Shown one piece after another: positions 52,530-61,848 of a stretch of DNA of 64,000 nt. A program made the translations under genes and the position numbers. Position 1 is the stretch's first letter; each line of letters begins with the position of its first letter. The notes beneath the pieces were generated by a model that saw only the letters and a program-made list of their open reading frames with translations, did not search any database and was not told the DNA's origin. This stretch comes from Herbaspirillum sp. meg3. GTDB taxonomy: Bacteria > Pseudomonadota > Gammaproteobacteria > Burkholderiales > Burkholderiaceae_D. The stretch spans positions 3,286,001 through 3,350,000 of the forward strand of contig NZ_CP022736.1 in the NCBI RefSeq assembly GCF_002257565.1. Direction: 5' to 3'.

Positions 52530-53483
52530 TTAGGGACCTGCGACCTGCTCTGTCGAAGCCAATGCCGATGCTGATGCCGACCGCGATCCATATCTGTTGG
52601 CATACACCCAGGTAAATTCCGCCCCCAGCAAAAAAATCTGTGCCGAGTAGTAGATCCAGGCCAGCAACAACGCAAACGAACCGGCCGCACCGAAGCCTGA
52701 GGTCATGCTGGTACGCCCGAGATAGAGACCGATCAGGTATTTGCCGATGATGAACAGCAGCGTGGTCGCAATAGCGCCGGTGCGCACGTCATGCCATGAC
52801 AGACTCACACGCGGCATGTATTTGTAAATGACCGAAAACAGTCCCGTAAAGACAACGAAGGAAATCAGGAAATTGAGGATCTGCAGCAAGATCTCCCAGC
52901 CAATGAACCAGCTGCCCCACCACTTCCCCAATGCCGCCAGGCCAGCGCTGGCGACCAGCGAGATCGTCAGCATGAACCCCAGCCCCAAAATCAATCCGAA
53001 CGACAACAAACGCTTGCGTATCAGGGGCATGATGCCGCTCTCTCTCGGCACTGCCGGCACACGCCAGATGCGGTCGAGCGCACTTTGCAGCTCGGCAAAC
53101 ACAGCGGTGGCGCCGATCACCAGCGTCACGATGCCGAGGCCGGCAGCAATGATGCCGTCGCGCGGCTCACTGACGGATTTGAGCAACCCCTGTACGGCCA
53201 TCGCCCCCTCAATCCCCACGATGCCCTGAATCTGGCCGACGATTTCGCCCTGTGCGGCGTCGTGACCAAAAATCATCCCGGCGACGGCAATCGCAATCAC
53301 CAGCATCGGCGCCAACGAAAAAATCGTGTAATACGCAATCGCCGCTCCCATGCTGGGCGCAAAGTCGTCCAGCCACGCGGTGATCGCGCCCTTGCTCAAT
53401 TGCCAGGCTTGCTGGAGACGACTTTCGTTGGGCAGCTTGCGCACAAAACGACGCTTTGTCGGGTGATGCAGACTTTGATCCAT
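52530..53483 (-). CDS. YihY/BrkB-family inner-membrane protein
   Basis: 317 residues from the ATG at 53483 (GGAGAG ribosome site). Six or more membrane helices and the family signatures MGAAIAYYTIFSLAPMLVIA, LQSALDRIWRVP and GFGAAGSFALLLAWIYYSAQIFLLGAEF. The old annotation as ribonuclease BN is wrong for this family; its function in envelope physiology is unsettled. Single gene. Confidence 0.92.
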   Translation of the reverse strand: MDQSLHHPTKRRFVRKLPNESRLQQAWQLSKGAITAWLDDFAPSMGAAIAYYTIFSLAPMLVIAIAVAGMIFGHDAAQGEIVGQIQGIVGIEGAMAVQGLLKSVSEPRDGIIAAGLGIVTLVIGATAVFAELQSALDRIWRVPAVPRESGIMPLIRKRLLSFGLILGLGFMLTISLVASAGLAALGKWWGSWFIGWEILLQILNFLISFVVFTGLFSVIYKYMPRVSLSWHDVRTGAIATTLLFIIGKYLIGLYLGRTSMTSGFGAAGSFALLLAWIYYSAQIFLLGAEFTWVYANRYGSRSASASALASTEQVAGP

Positions 53484-53813
53484 GATGCTTCTCTCCAAAT
53501 CTTCCAAATTTTTCAACTACAGATAAGAGTCGGAGTGCATTTTTTGTCTTTTTATCCTTCCAAAAATTCAAGAAATCCGATTTATCGCGCTTTATCACGG
53601 CTTCGTCACCAGTTCACCACGGCAAATCGCTCTTAGCTGCGGCTTATCGATGCATTGCCATGAGTCTTCGCGCCAATTACTCGCGTACCGGCACATAAAC
53701 CGCGTCGGCATGATCTGGCGCAAAGCTCTCTCCGCCTCTCTGGGTAATACTCCCGATTGTCTAAATTTTCGAATTGTCGTATATTTCAGTAATTACTGAA
53801 AATTCAATAAGTC
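53484..53813. other. Divergent region between the YihY-like gene and the GbsR-type regulator
   Basis: 330 bp, AT-rich; contains the palindrome at 53784-53801 near its right end. No gene supported. Confidence 0.5.
53784..53801. promoter_or_regulatory. Palindromic operator before the cyd-operon regulator
   Basis: TTTCAGTAATTACTGAAA is a perfect 9-bp dyad, ending 12 bp before the regulator's start codon. Likely an autoregulatory site that also controls the cyd genes. Confidence 0.72.
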
Positions 53814-54437
53814 ATGGAACCCAATACACTCAGCCCGCTGATGCAACGCTTCATCCTCCACTTCGGCGAAATGGGCAGCCGCTGGGGCATCAATCGCACC
53901 GTCGGACAGATATACGCCCTGCTCTATGTACAGGCAAAACCGCTCAATGCCGACGAGATCGCCGAATATCTGAGCTTTTCACGCTCAAATGTCAGCATGG
54001 GGCTGAAAGAGCTGCAATCCTGGCGACTGGTCAAATTACTCCATCAGCCCGGCGATCGCCGCGAATATTTCGAGCCACCCAAGGATATCTGGGACATTTT
54101 CAAAGCTTTGCTGGAAGAGCGCCGTCGCCGCGAAATCGAGCCGACGCTGTCGATGCTGCGCGATGCCTTGCTGGAAACACCGGCCAATCCCGATGACAAG
54201 CACGCGCAGAAACGCATGCGCGAGATGTACGACCTGATTGAGCTGTCGAGTTCCTGGTTCGACGACGTCCAGCGTTTGTCGCCGGAGACGCTGTCTTCGT
54301 TGATGAAAATGGGCTCGAAGATCAAAAAATTGCTGGACGTCAAAGATAAATTCCGTTTTAGTAGCGATAAAACCGGCAGCAAGACCGGCAAGGACGCAAC
54401 TGACGAAGAGTTTTCCGAATCTCCCAATAAGGAGTGA
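53814..54437 (+). CDS. GbsR/MarR-family regulator at the head of the cyd operon
   Basis: 207 residues. Winged helix at about 20-90 (RTVGQIYALLYVQAKPLNADE then SFSRSNVSMGLKELQSW), a basic wing (PGDRREYFEPP) and a helical C-terminus, typical of GbsR-like regulators. It starts the plus-strand cyd operon and lies 3 bp before cydP. It probably adjusts cytochrome bd expression to redox or respiratory state; the signal is unknown. Confidence 0.9.
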   Translation: MEPNTLSPLMQRFILHFGEMGSRWGINRTVGQIYALLYVQAKPLNADEIAEYLSFSRSNVSMGLKELQSWRLVKLLHQPGDRREYFEPPKDIWDIFKALLEERRRREIEPTLSMLRDALLETPANPDDKHAQKRMREMYDLIELSSSWFDDVQRLSPETLSSLMKMGSKIKKLLDVKDKFRFSSDKTGSKTGKDATDEEFSESPNKE

Positions 54438-54440
54438 AGA

Positions 54441-54731
54441 ATGCCCAGACCCTCATGGTTGTTCCGTATTCATCGTCTGTCTCGCCTGCCCCGTCTCACG
54501 CAATTGCCGCTCGGCGCTGAAATCGCGCTGATCCTGGTGGTCAAGATTGCGATCCTGACCGTGTTGGCAAAAACCTTTTTCTCTGAACCACAAGCCAAAA
54601 AGATGCGCATGCCCACCGAACAGGTGGAGCAGCATCTGCTGGCGCCGGCGCCTGCTTCTGCACCAACAATAACGACAAGCGCCGTCTCCACATTACCATC
54701 CACTTCCGAGGTCACCCATGCTTCCCATTGA
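54441..54731 (+). CDS. cydP: CydP-like putative small subunit of cytochrome bd oxidase
   Basis: 96 residues: a basic N-terminus (FRIHRLSRLPRLTQ), one membrane helix (about 27-45, EIALILVVKIAILTVLAKTF), then a Pro/Ala/Ser/Thr-rich tail. Small proteins of this size and position, just before cydA, are annotated CydP in betaproteobacteria. It overlaps cydA by 14 bp, which implies coupled translation. Role, possibly assembly of the oxidase, is inferred. Confidence 0.75.
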   Translation: MPRPSWLFRIHRLSRLPRLTQLPLGAEIALILVVKIAILTVLAKTFFSEPQAKKMRMPTEQVEQHLLAPAPASAPTITTSAVSTLPSTSEVTHASH

Positions 54732-56334
54732 CGAGGTCGTCAGTCTGTCGCGGCTGCAGTTTGCCGTGACGGCGTTGTATCATTTCCTGTTTGTTCCGCT
54801 TACCCTTGGCTTGTCCTGGATTCTGGTCATCATGGAGGCTGTCTATGTCATGACCGGCAGCCCGATCTACAAGGACATGACCCGCTTCTGGGGCAAACTG
54901 TTCGGCATCAACTTCGCCATGGGCGTGGCCACCGGCATCACGCTGGAGTTCCAGTTCGGCACCAACTGGTCGTATTACTCGCACTATGTCGGCGACATCT
55001 TCGGCACGCCGCTGGCGATCGAAGGTATGGCGGCGTTCTTCCTTGAATCGACCTTTGTCGGCCTGTTCTTCTTCGGCTGGGATCGCCTCTCGCGCGTCCA
55101 GCATTTGCTGGTGACCTTCCTGGTGGCGCTCGGCTCCAGCCTGTCGGCACTGTGGATCCTGATCGCCAACGGCTGGATGAACAATCCGGTGGGTGCGGAA
55201 TTCAATTTTGAAACCATGCGCATGGAACTGGTCAGCATGACCGACGTGATCTTCAATCCGGTGGCACAGGTGAAGTTCGTGCACACCGTCGCGGCGGGTT
55301 ATGTGACGGCGTCGATGTTCGTGCTGGGCGTATCGGCTTACTACCTGCTCAAAGCGCGCGACACCCAGTTTGCTTTGCGCTCGTTTGCCGTCGCCGCTGG
55401 TTTTGGCCTGGCATCGACGCTGTCGGTGATTGTCCTCGGTGACGAATCCGGTTACACCGCCGGTGAAGTCAACAAGGTCAAGCTCGCCGCCATCGAAGCC
55501 GAATGGGATACCCACCCCGCCCCTGCCGGCATCACGGTGTTCGGTATGCCGGACAGCAAGAACGAACGCACCGACTACGCGTTCAAAGTCCCTTATGTGC
55601 TGGGGCTGATTGCGACCCGCTCGACCGACACGCAGGTGGTCGGTATCAAGGATCTGAAGAAGGAACACGAAGTCCGCATCCGCAACGGCATGCTTGCCTA
55701 CGCTGCGCTGACACGACTGAAGTCCGGCGACAAATCACCTGCTGCGCGCGCCGAGTTCGACAAGCTCAAGCAGGATCTCGGCTATGGTTTGCTGCTCAAG
55801 AAGTACACGCCAAACGTGATCGACGCCACACCGGAACAGATCGCCAAAGCCGTCGACGACACCATTCCAAATGTGGCGCCACTGTTCTGGTCATTCCGCG
55901 GCATGGTGGCGCTGGGTATGCTGTTCCTGTTCATCTTCGCGACATCGTTCTACTTCCTGATCCGCAAGCAGCTCGCGCCGCAACGCTGGCTGCTGCGTCT
56001 GGCGGTGTTCAGCATTCCGCTGCCATGGATCGCCGCAGAGCTGGGCTGGATCGTTGCCGAATACGGCCGTCAGCCATGGACGATTGCCGGCATCCTGCCT
56101 ACGCATCTGTCGGCCTCGACATTGCAGCCGTCAAGCCTGTACTTCAGCCTGGCCGGATTCATCCTGTTCTATACCTTCCTGCTGGTGGTTGAAATGGTGC
56201 TGATGGTGAAGTACGCCAAGCGCGGCCCAAGCAGCCTGCACACCGGCAAATACCATTGGGAGCTGCTGGACAAGAAGCCGGCCGCCCCGTCAAGAACGCC
56301 TCCGCGTCCGCCACTGCCGAAACCAACCCGCTGA
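54718..56334 (+). CDS. cydA: Cytochrome bd ubiquinol oxidase subunit I
   Basis: 538 residues with about nine membrane helices. The heme b595 His lies in FAVTALYHFLFVPLTLG; the Q-loop (about 240-390) and signature GWIVAEYGRQPW are present. It oxidises ubiquinol and reduces O2 to water without proton pumping, for low oxygen or NO stress. A proline-rich tail (SRTPPRPPLPKP) ends it. Followed 28 bp later by cydB. Confidence 0.96.
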   Translation: MLPIDEVVSLSRLQFAVTALYHFLFVPLTLGLSWILVIMEAVYVMTGSPIYKDMTRFWGKLFGINFAMGVATGITLEFQFGTNWSYYSHYVGDIFGTPLAIEGMAAFFLESTFVGLFFFGWDRLSRVQHLLVTFLVALGSSLSALWILIANGWMNNPVGAEFNFETMRMELVSMTDVIFNPVAQVKFVHTVAAGYVTASMFVLGVSAYYLLKARDTQFALRSFAVAAGFGLASTLSVIVLGDESGYTAGEVNKVKLAAIEAEWDTHPAPAGITVFGMPDSKNERTDYAFKVPYVLGLIATRSTDTQVVGIKDLKKEHEVRIRNGMLAYAALTRLKSGDKSPAARAEFDKLKQDLGYGLLLKKYTPNVIDATPEQIAKAVDDTIPNVAPLFWSFRGMVALGMLFLFIFATSFYFLIRKQLAPQRWLLRLAVFSIPLPWIAAELGWIVAEYGRQPWTIAGILPTHLSASTLQPSSLYFSLAGFILFYTFLLVVEMVLMVKYAKRGPSSLHTGKYHWELLDKKPAAPSRTPPRPPLPKPTR

Positions 56335-56362
56335 TTGCAGAAGAACACCCAAGGAAACAATC

Positions 56363-57505
56363 ATGATCTTCGATTACGAAACTTTAAAAATCATCTGGTG
56401 GGCATTCGTCGGCGTGCTGATCATCGGCTTTGCCCTGACCGACGGCTTCGACTTCGGTGTCGGCATGATGCTGCCCTTCGTCGGCAAAACCGATGCTGAA
56501 CGCCGTGTACTGATCAACTCCATCGGCCCGACCTGGGAAGGCAACCAGACCTGGTTCATCACCGCCGGCGGCGCCACCTTTGCGGCGTGGCCGCTGGTGT
56601 ATGCGACAGCGTTTTCAGGCTTTTACATTGCGCTGATGGTGCTGCTGTTCTCACTGTTCTTCCGCCCGGTCGGCTTCGACTATCGCAGCAAGGTTGCCGA
56701 TCCGCGCTGGCGCAATGCCTGGGACTGGGGCCTGTTCGCGGGTGGCATCGTCCCACCGCTGATCTGCGGCGTGGCTTTCGGCAATCTGCTGCTGGGCGTG
56801 CCTTTCCACTACGACGACACCATGCGGGTGGAATACACCGGTAACTTCTTCCAGCTGCTCAATCCGTTCGGCCTGCTGGCCGGCCTGCTGAGTGTGGCGA
56901 TGCTGTTGACACATGGTGCAACCTTCGCGATGGTGAAGACCGAAGCCGAGATCGCGGCGCGTGTGCGCAAGATCGCTATCTACGCGGCGCTGGCAACACT
57001 GGCGCTGTTCGTCATCGGCGGTTTTTGGGTGGCGCGCGGTATTGACGGCTACAGCATCACCTCCATGCCGAGCGCGAACTCCGCCTTCATGCCGCTGGCG
57101 AAGACGGTGGAAATCACCTCGGGCGCCTGGATGGACAACTATGAGCGTTGGCCTGAAACCCGTGCGATCCCTGTCGTCGCCATCGTTGCATTGCTGCTGG
57201 TGGCTGCGTTCGGTGCATGGCGCAAAGCACGTCTGGCCTTCATTTGCAGCGGCATCGCCGTGGCCGGCATCATCCTGACGGCGGCGACTGCGATGTTCCC
57301 GTTCATCATGCCGTCATCGCTGGATCCGCGCAGCAGCCTGACCGTCTGGGATGCCGTGTCGAGCCAGAAAACGCTGGGCATCATGTTCTGGCTGGTGCTG
57401 TTCTTCCTGCCGCTGATCATTTTGTACACAGCCTGGGTGTATCGCGTGATGCGTGGCAAAGTGACGCTCAAGCACATCGCCGACAACGAACACACCGCTT
57501 ATTAA
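56363..57505 (+). CDS. cydB: Cytochrome bd ubiquinol oxidase subunit II
   Basis: 380 residues with about eight membrane helices. The N-terminal GFALTDGFDFGVGMMLPF and GPTWEGNQTWFI motifs are diagnostic of CydB. It supports the heme-bearing CydA. Start has an AAGGAAAC ribosome site; cydX follows after 43 bp. Confidence 0.96.
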   Translation: MIFDYETLKIIWWAFVGVLIIGFALTDGFDFGVGMMLPFVGKTDAERRVLINSIGPTWEGNQTWFITAGGATFAAWPLVYATAFSGFYIALMVLLFSLFFRPVGFDYRSKVADPRWRNAWDWGLFAGGIVPPLICGVAFGNLLLGVPFHYDDTMRVEYTGNFFQLLNPFGLLAGLLSVAMLLTHGATFAMVKTEAEIAARVRKIAIYAALATLALFVIGGFWVARGIDGYSITSMPSANSAFMPLAKTVEITSGAWMDNYERWPETRAIPVVAIVALLLVAAFGAWRKARLAFICSGIAVAGIILTAATAMFPFIMPSSLDPRSSLTVWDAVSSQKTLGIMFWLVLFFLPLIILYTAWVYRVMRGKVTLKHIADNEHTAY

Positions 57506-57548
57506 CAAACTGAGTAACCGATTAACTGATTCAGAGAAGGAAAACATC

Positions 57549-57764
57549 ATGTGGTATTTCGCCTGGATACTCGGCGTCGGCCTGGCACTGGCCTTCGGCA
57601 TCATCAACGTCATGTGGCTCGAAGCCAACTACGCCTTCGGCCGCCGCAACGAAGATGAAACCAATGAACGCTTTGCGTCTGCCAACGCCAAAGCCGAACT
57701 CGCCAGAAAACGTCCCGGCCCTGCCGCTGGTCCTGGCCCTCGTCCCGGTTCCGGTACAAAGTGA
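57549..57764 (+). CDS. cydX: Cytochrome bd small subunit CydX
   Basis: 71 residues. The N-terminal MWYFAWILGVGLALAFGI is the CydX signature, one membrane helix (about 4-24), with the conserved Trp/Glu (NVMWLEAN). It is needed for stable heme b595/d sites. A longer than usual hydrophilic tail ends in a Gly/Pro repeat (PGPAAGPGPRPGSG). The ribosome site is AAGGAAAAC. Confidence 0.92.
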   Translation: MWYFAWILGVGLALAFGIINVMWLEANYAFGRRNEDETNERFASANAKAELARKRPGPAAGPGPRPGSGTK

Positions 57765-57771
57765 GGCCATC

Positions 57772-58296
57772 ATGAGCGCTGCCTCTGCATGCTCATCCCA
57801 TTCGGCGCGTCTGGTCGCCACCGATCCGGCGCTGTTGCAAGCGCTGGCCGGTGCCGGCTTTGCGGACACTTTCCGCATCGCGCTGACCGACGAGCAAGGT
57901 CGCTTGTCGGCCGGCGAGCTGACACGTCAGATGTTCAGCCGCACGCCGGAATGGGTGTCGCTGCTGCTGGCGACCCGCAATCGCGTGGTTGCATTGTTTG
58001 GCTTGAAGCAAGCCGACTTGCATATCGACGGTGATACGTCGTCAACATCATCGTCGGTTGCGGGCGTTCCTGTCGTGACACAAAGTGAAGACCAGGTGCA
58101 GCTTGGTTTTGACGACAAGCATCTGGATTTTCGGATCTGGGTGCGGCGTGAGCCTGGCACCACGGAATTGTCGGCACAGCTGACGGTGACGACGGTCGTG
58201 CGCACGAATCAATGGCTGGGGCGTGCTTACCTCGCCGTGATCAAGCCGTTTCACCGTCGTATCGTGCCGGCGATGCTGAACCGTTTGACCCACTGA
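57772..58296 (+). CDS. DUF2867 family protein
   Basis: 174 residues from the ATG at 57772 (GAGG ribosome site), 7 bp after cydX, so in the cyd operon. The segments DTFRIALTDEQGRLSAGELT and GRAYLAVIKPFHRRIVPAML match DUF2867, a START-like single-domain family without known function. Its 3' end overlaps the end of the convergent LysR gene by 56 bp. Confidence 0.82.
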   Translation: MSAASACSSHSARLVATDPALLQALAGAGFADTFRIALTDEQGRLSAGELTRQMFSRTPEWVSLLLATRNRVVALFGLKQADLHIDGDTSSTSSSVAGVPVVTQSEDQVQLGFDDKHLDFRIWVRREPGTTELSAQLTVTTVVRTNQWLGRAYLAVIKPFHRRIVPAMLNRLTH

Positions 58297-59209
58297 CTCC
58301 ACTCCACCGTTTTTCATAGTCGACAGTCCTGAAATGCTCGACCAGGAAATCGATAAAAACACGCACCTTGCCCGGTAAATGCCGCCGGTTTTGATAGGCG
58401 ATATTGATCGCCAGTAGCGGCAGCTCCCAATCCGGCAAGATCTTGATCAACCTTCCTGCTTCGATGTCGTCATGCACGATGTAGCTCGGCTGCACCAGAA
58501 TGCCGAGACCGTCGAGCGCAGCCGCACGCAGGATTTGCCCATCGTTGGCTTCCAGCAGCTGTCGCACGCGTACATTCGTGGTCTTGCCCTTACGCGTGAA
58601 TCGCAGCTCGTTCATGTTGTTGGCATGCGTGTAGAGCAGCAGCTTGTGGCCCGCCAGTTGATCCGGCGTGGCGGGCGTGCCGTGTTGCTGCAGGTAAGCT
58701 GGTGAGGCTGCCAACACGCGCGGCGTGCTGGCCAGTTTGCGTACGGTGATTGCCGAATCGGGTTCAAATTCACGCGTGCGGATGGCGATGTCAATGCCAC
58801 TTTCAATCAGATCAAAATAGCGATTGGCAGCGACAATCTGAACCTCGATGTCGGGATAGCGCTTCGTAAACTCGGGCAGCAAGGGCGTGATGTGCTTCAG
58901 GCAGAACGAGAGCGAAGCGGTGATGCGCAAGGTGCCGCTGGCGGCAACCGTGGTGGCGTTGACGGCAGCTTCTGCGTCGCTGATCTCGGCCAGCACGGCC
59001 TTGCAGCTGCGGCAAAAATGTTCACCGGCTTCCGTCAGCATGAGGCGACGTGTATTGCGTTCGATCAGCCGTGTGCCCAGGCGCTGCTCCAGTGAAGCGA
59101 GGTAGCGGCTTGCCGTGGCGTTGGAAATATCCATCTGCTCGGCCGCCTTGGAGAGGCTACCGAGTTCTGCGGTGTTGACGAACAATTCGTATTCGGTCCA
59201 GCGATCCAT
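58241..59209 (-). CDS. LysR-family regulator of the hydroxyquinol module
   Basis: 322 residues: winged HTH at about 1-60 (LGSLSKAAEQMDISNATASRYLASLE) and a LysR substrate-binding domain (TLRITASLSFCLKHITPLL, DIAIRTREFEPDSAI). It is divergent from the Dabb/maleylacetate reductase/dioxygenase genes, the usual arrangement for an activator that responds to a pathway intermediate. Confidence 0.9.
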   Translation of the reverse strand: MDRWTEYELFVNTAELGSLSKAAEQMDISNATASRYLASLEQRLGTRLIERNTRRLMLTEAGEHFCRSCKAVLAEISDAEAAVNATTVAASGTLRITASLSFCLKHITPLLPEFTKRYPDIEVQIVAANRYFDLIESGIDIAIRTREFEPDSAITVRKLASTPRVLAASPAYLQQHGTPATPDQLAGHKLLLYTHANNMNELRFTRKGKTTNVRVRQLLEANDGQILRAAALDGLGILVQPSYIVHDDIEAGRLIKILPDWELPLLAINIAYQNRRHLPGKVRVFIDFLVEHFRTVDYEKRWSGVSGSNGSASPARYDGETA

Positions 59210-59344
59210 GATGAGGTCTTTGCACTTGGATTGGCGATCTCAGTCTCGCACTCAGTTTTTCATTAAATGAAAATAAGAATTTCAAATAAGGCATTCTTTT
59301 TCATTATTTGATCAACTATATTACCCAAAAACCATGAGGTCATA

Positions 59345-59665
59345 ATGAAAGTGAGACACATCGTGATGTGGGATGTCGCCGGCACGCGCGGCAGCCCCGA
59401 GCACGCAGCCAATCTGGCTACTCTGAAACAGGCCTTCGAGACGCTCGCGGCCGATGGCGCGATTCCCGGTTTGCTCAAGCTGGAGATCGGCATCGATTAC
59501 AGCGCAGTGGACTATGCATGCGACGTGGTCTTGCTGAGCGAATTCGACAGTCCCGAGGCGCTGGCCGTCTATCAGCAGCATCCGGCTCACATGGCCGCCA
59601 AGCAGCAGATAGGCGAGATCCGCATCGCCCGGCATCAGGTCGACTACTACTTCAACCAGCCTTGA
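59345..59665 (+). CDS. Dabb-domain (stress-responsive alpha/beta barrel) protein
   Basis: 106 residues. The ferredoxin-like Dabb pattern starts with VRHIVMWDV and includes FETLAADGAIPGLLKLEIGI and DVVLLSEFDSPEALAVYQQHPAH. Members are dimeric and often accompany aromatic-degradation genes. The exact role here is unknown. First gene of the plus-strand module. Confidence 0.87.
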   Translation: MKVRHIVMWDVAGTRGSPEHAANLATLKQAFETLAADGAIPGLLKLEIGIDYSAVDYACDVVLLSEFDSPEALAVYQQHPAHMAAKQQIGEIRIARHQVDYYFNQP

Positions 59666-59725
59666 GACCTCGCCCGTGTAGAGTAGCGCGGTAGCGAACC
59701 CACCCTGTCTTGAACGGACGGCATC

Positions 59726-60805
59726 ATGACCTTAAGCTTTACCTCCCAGACCTTTACCTATAACGCCGCGCCGGCGCGCATCTTGTTCGGCGCAGGCCGC
59801 GCGGCGGAAATTGCCGATGAGCTGCGTCGCCTCGAATGCCGGCGCGCATTGATTTTATCGACGCCCTCACAGCAACAACTGGCGGAACAAATCGCACAGC
59901 AGTTGGGCGAGCTTTATGGTGGCAGCTTCACTGAAGCAGTCATGCACACGCCGGTGGCCGTCACTGAAAAAGCCCTCGCCTATCTGCAGGCCCAGCAATG
60001 TGACAGCATCGTGGCGCTGGGTGGCGGCTCCACCATTGGCCTGGGTAAAGCATTGGCCTTGCGCACCGATCTGCCGCAAGTGGTGCTGCCAACCACTTAT
60101 GCGGGATCGGAAGTGACCGCCATCCTGGGTCAGACCGAAAATGGCATCAAGACCACGCAACGCTCGCCGCGCATTTTGCCGGAGGTCGTGATCTATGACG
60201 TCAACCTGACCTTGACGCTGCCACCCGCCTTATCCGCCACGAGCGGCATGAACGCGCTGGCGCATGCGGTCGAGGCTTTGTATGCCAGGGATGCCAACCC
60301 GATCGTCTCGCTGATGGCGGCAGAGGGTATACGGGCATTGGCGCGCAGCCTCCCACGCGTGGTCGCGCATCCCGATGACCTTGCCGCCCGCAGCGACGCA
60401 CAATACGGCGCCTGGTTGTGCGGCACTTGTCTGGGGGCAGTCGGTATGGCCCTGCATCACAAGATTTGCCACGTGCTTGGCGGCACCTTCGATTTGCCGC
60501 ATGCCCCTACGCACACCATCATGCTGCCGCATGCGCTCGCCTATAACGCGCCGTCGGCACCGCAAGCGATGCGTGTGATCGCAGATGCACTAGACACTGA
60601 CGATGCCGTACGCGGCATGTATAAGCTGGCGCAGCGCTTGGATACGCCGCTGGCCTTGCGTGATATCGGCATGCCGGAAAGCGGGATTGCACGCGCAGCA
60701 GAACTGGTCATGCAAGATGCCTACTGGAACCCACGCCCGCTCGAGCAACAAGCCATCACCGCCATGCTGGCGCGCGCGTGGGCCGGCGAGGCGCCGGCCA
60801 GTTGA
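59726..60805 (+). CDS. Maleylacetate reductase
   Basis: 359 residues of the iron-type alcohol dehydrogenase family, maleylacetate reductase branch. The cofactor loop GGGSTIGLGKALAL, PTTYAGSEVTAILG and the C-terminal metal-region GTFDLPHAPTHTIMLPH are clear. It reduces maleylacetate to 3-oxoadipate with NAD(P)H, the step after hydroxyquinol ring opening. Next to the dioxygenase by 52 bp. Confidence 0.93.
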   Translation: MTLSFTSQTFTYNAAPARILFGAGRAAEIADELRRLECRRALILSTPSQQQLAEQIAQQLGELYGGSFTEAVMHTPVAVTEKALAYLQAQQCDSIVALGGGSTIGLGKALALRTDLPQVVLPTTYAGSEVTAILGQTENGIKTTQRSPRILPEVVIYDVNLTLTLPPALSATSGMNALAHAVEALYARDANPIVSLMAAEGIRALARSLPRVVAHPDDLAARSDAQYGAWLCGTCLGAVGMALHHKICHVLGGTFDLPHAPTHTIMLPHALAYNAPSAPQAMRVIADALDTDDAVRGMYKLAQRLDTPLALRDIGMPESGIARAAELVMQDAYWNPRPLEQQAITAMLARAWAGEAPAS

Positions 60806-60857
60806 GTTGAACTGAGAAAAACGAAGCCGAATTGAATTGCGGTGACAGGAAGAGACA

Positions 60858-61721
60858 ATGCGAAATTTTGACGAAAACAATATCACCCGTGCCGTGCTGG
60901 AGCGACTGCAAAACTCCACCTCGCCACGCACGCGCCAGATCAGTGAGGCGGTGGTTCGCCATCTGCACGCACTGATTCAGGAAGTCGAACCAAGTCAGCA
61001 AGAATGGCTGGCGGCGATCGAGTTTCTCACCGCGACAGGACAGATGTGCAGCGACACGCGCCAGGAATTTATTCTGCTGTCTGACACATTGGGTGCGTCA
61101 ATGCTGGTCGACGCCATCAACCACCGCCATCCGGGCGAGGCCACGCAAACCACGGTGCTGGGCCCGTTTTATGTGGAGAACGCGAAGCAACATGCACTAG
61201 GCGACATGATCTCGCAAGATGCCGATGGCGCACCATTGCTGGTCGAAGGCAGCGTTGCCGCGCTCGACGGAACACCCATCGCCGGTGCGGTCGTTGATGT
61301 CTGGCATTCGGACAGCGACGGCTACTACGATGTGCAGCGTCAGGACGGTCTGCAACACCTGAGTGACCGCGCCCGCTTTGTTACCGACTGCGACGGCAAG
61401 TTCTGGTTTCGCTCGATCGTTCCGGCGTTCTACCCGATTCCCAATGATGGTCCGGTCGGCAAGATGCTGGATGCGCAAGGCCGCCATCCTTATCGGCCGG
61501 CGCATGTGCACTTCATGATCAGCGCACCGGGCTGCGACACGCTGGTGACACACCTGTTCCTGGCTGACGATCCCTATCTTGATTCAGACGTGGTGTTCGG
61601 CGTCAAAGACGCCTTGATCTGCAAGCTGGAAGCACAAGCGGCGGGCGTCACCGCACGCGGCAACACGATTGCCGCTGCATCGGCAGCGTTGCGTTACGAC
61701 TTCAGGCTGGCACCGGCTTGA
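60858..61721 (+). CDS. Hydroxyquinol 1,2-dioxygenase (intradiol)
   Basis: 287 residues. An N-terminal helical dimerisation part (about 1-95), then the intradiol barrel. Fe(III) ligands seen are Tyr156/157 (SDGYYDVQ), Tyr192 (VPAFYPIP), His216 and His218 (PAHVHFM). Residues around them fit hydroxyquinol rather than catechol enzymes, as does the adjoining maleylacetate reductase. It cleaves 1,2,4-trihydroxybenzene to maleylacetate. Confidence 0.92.
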   Translation: MRNFDENNITRAVLERLQNSTSPRTRQISEAVVRHLHALIQEVEPSQQEWLAAIEFLTATGQMCSDTRQEFILLSDTLGASMLVDAINHRHPGEATQTTVLGPFYVENAKQHALGDMISQDADGAPLLVEGSVAALDGTPIAGAVVDVWHSDSDGYYDVQRQDGLQHLSDRARFVTDCDGKFWFRSIVPAFYPIPNDGPVGKMLDAQGRHPYRPAHVHFMISAPGCDTLVTHLFLADDPYLDSDVVFGVKDALICKLEAQAAGVTARGNTIAAASAALRYDFRLAPA

Positions 61722-61785
61722 TCGATACTTGATGCCTGACAAATGACGATGCCTCCCCTCAGATCGCATAAATAAAAAACCAACG

Positions 61786-61817
61786 AAAAACGCCCTTCAA
61801 TGAAGGGCGTTTTTTTA
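61786..61817. terminator. Bidirectional terminator between the dioxygenase and ohr
   Basis: ACGCCCTTC and GAAGGGCGT form a perfect 9-bp stem with loop AAT, flanked by AAAA on the left and TTTTTTT on the right; works for both convergent genes. Confidence 0.88.
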
Positions 61818-61848
61818 CATCCAACGATGCAACCAGCTAACGAATGGC

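Noticed and set aside
54712..55668. 318-codon minus-strand frame inside cydA
   Set aside because: Antisense shadow of cydA; charged low-complexity sequence.
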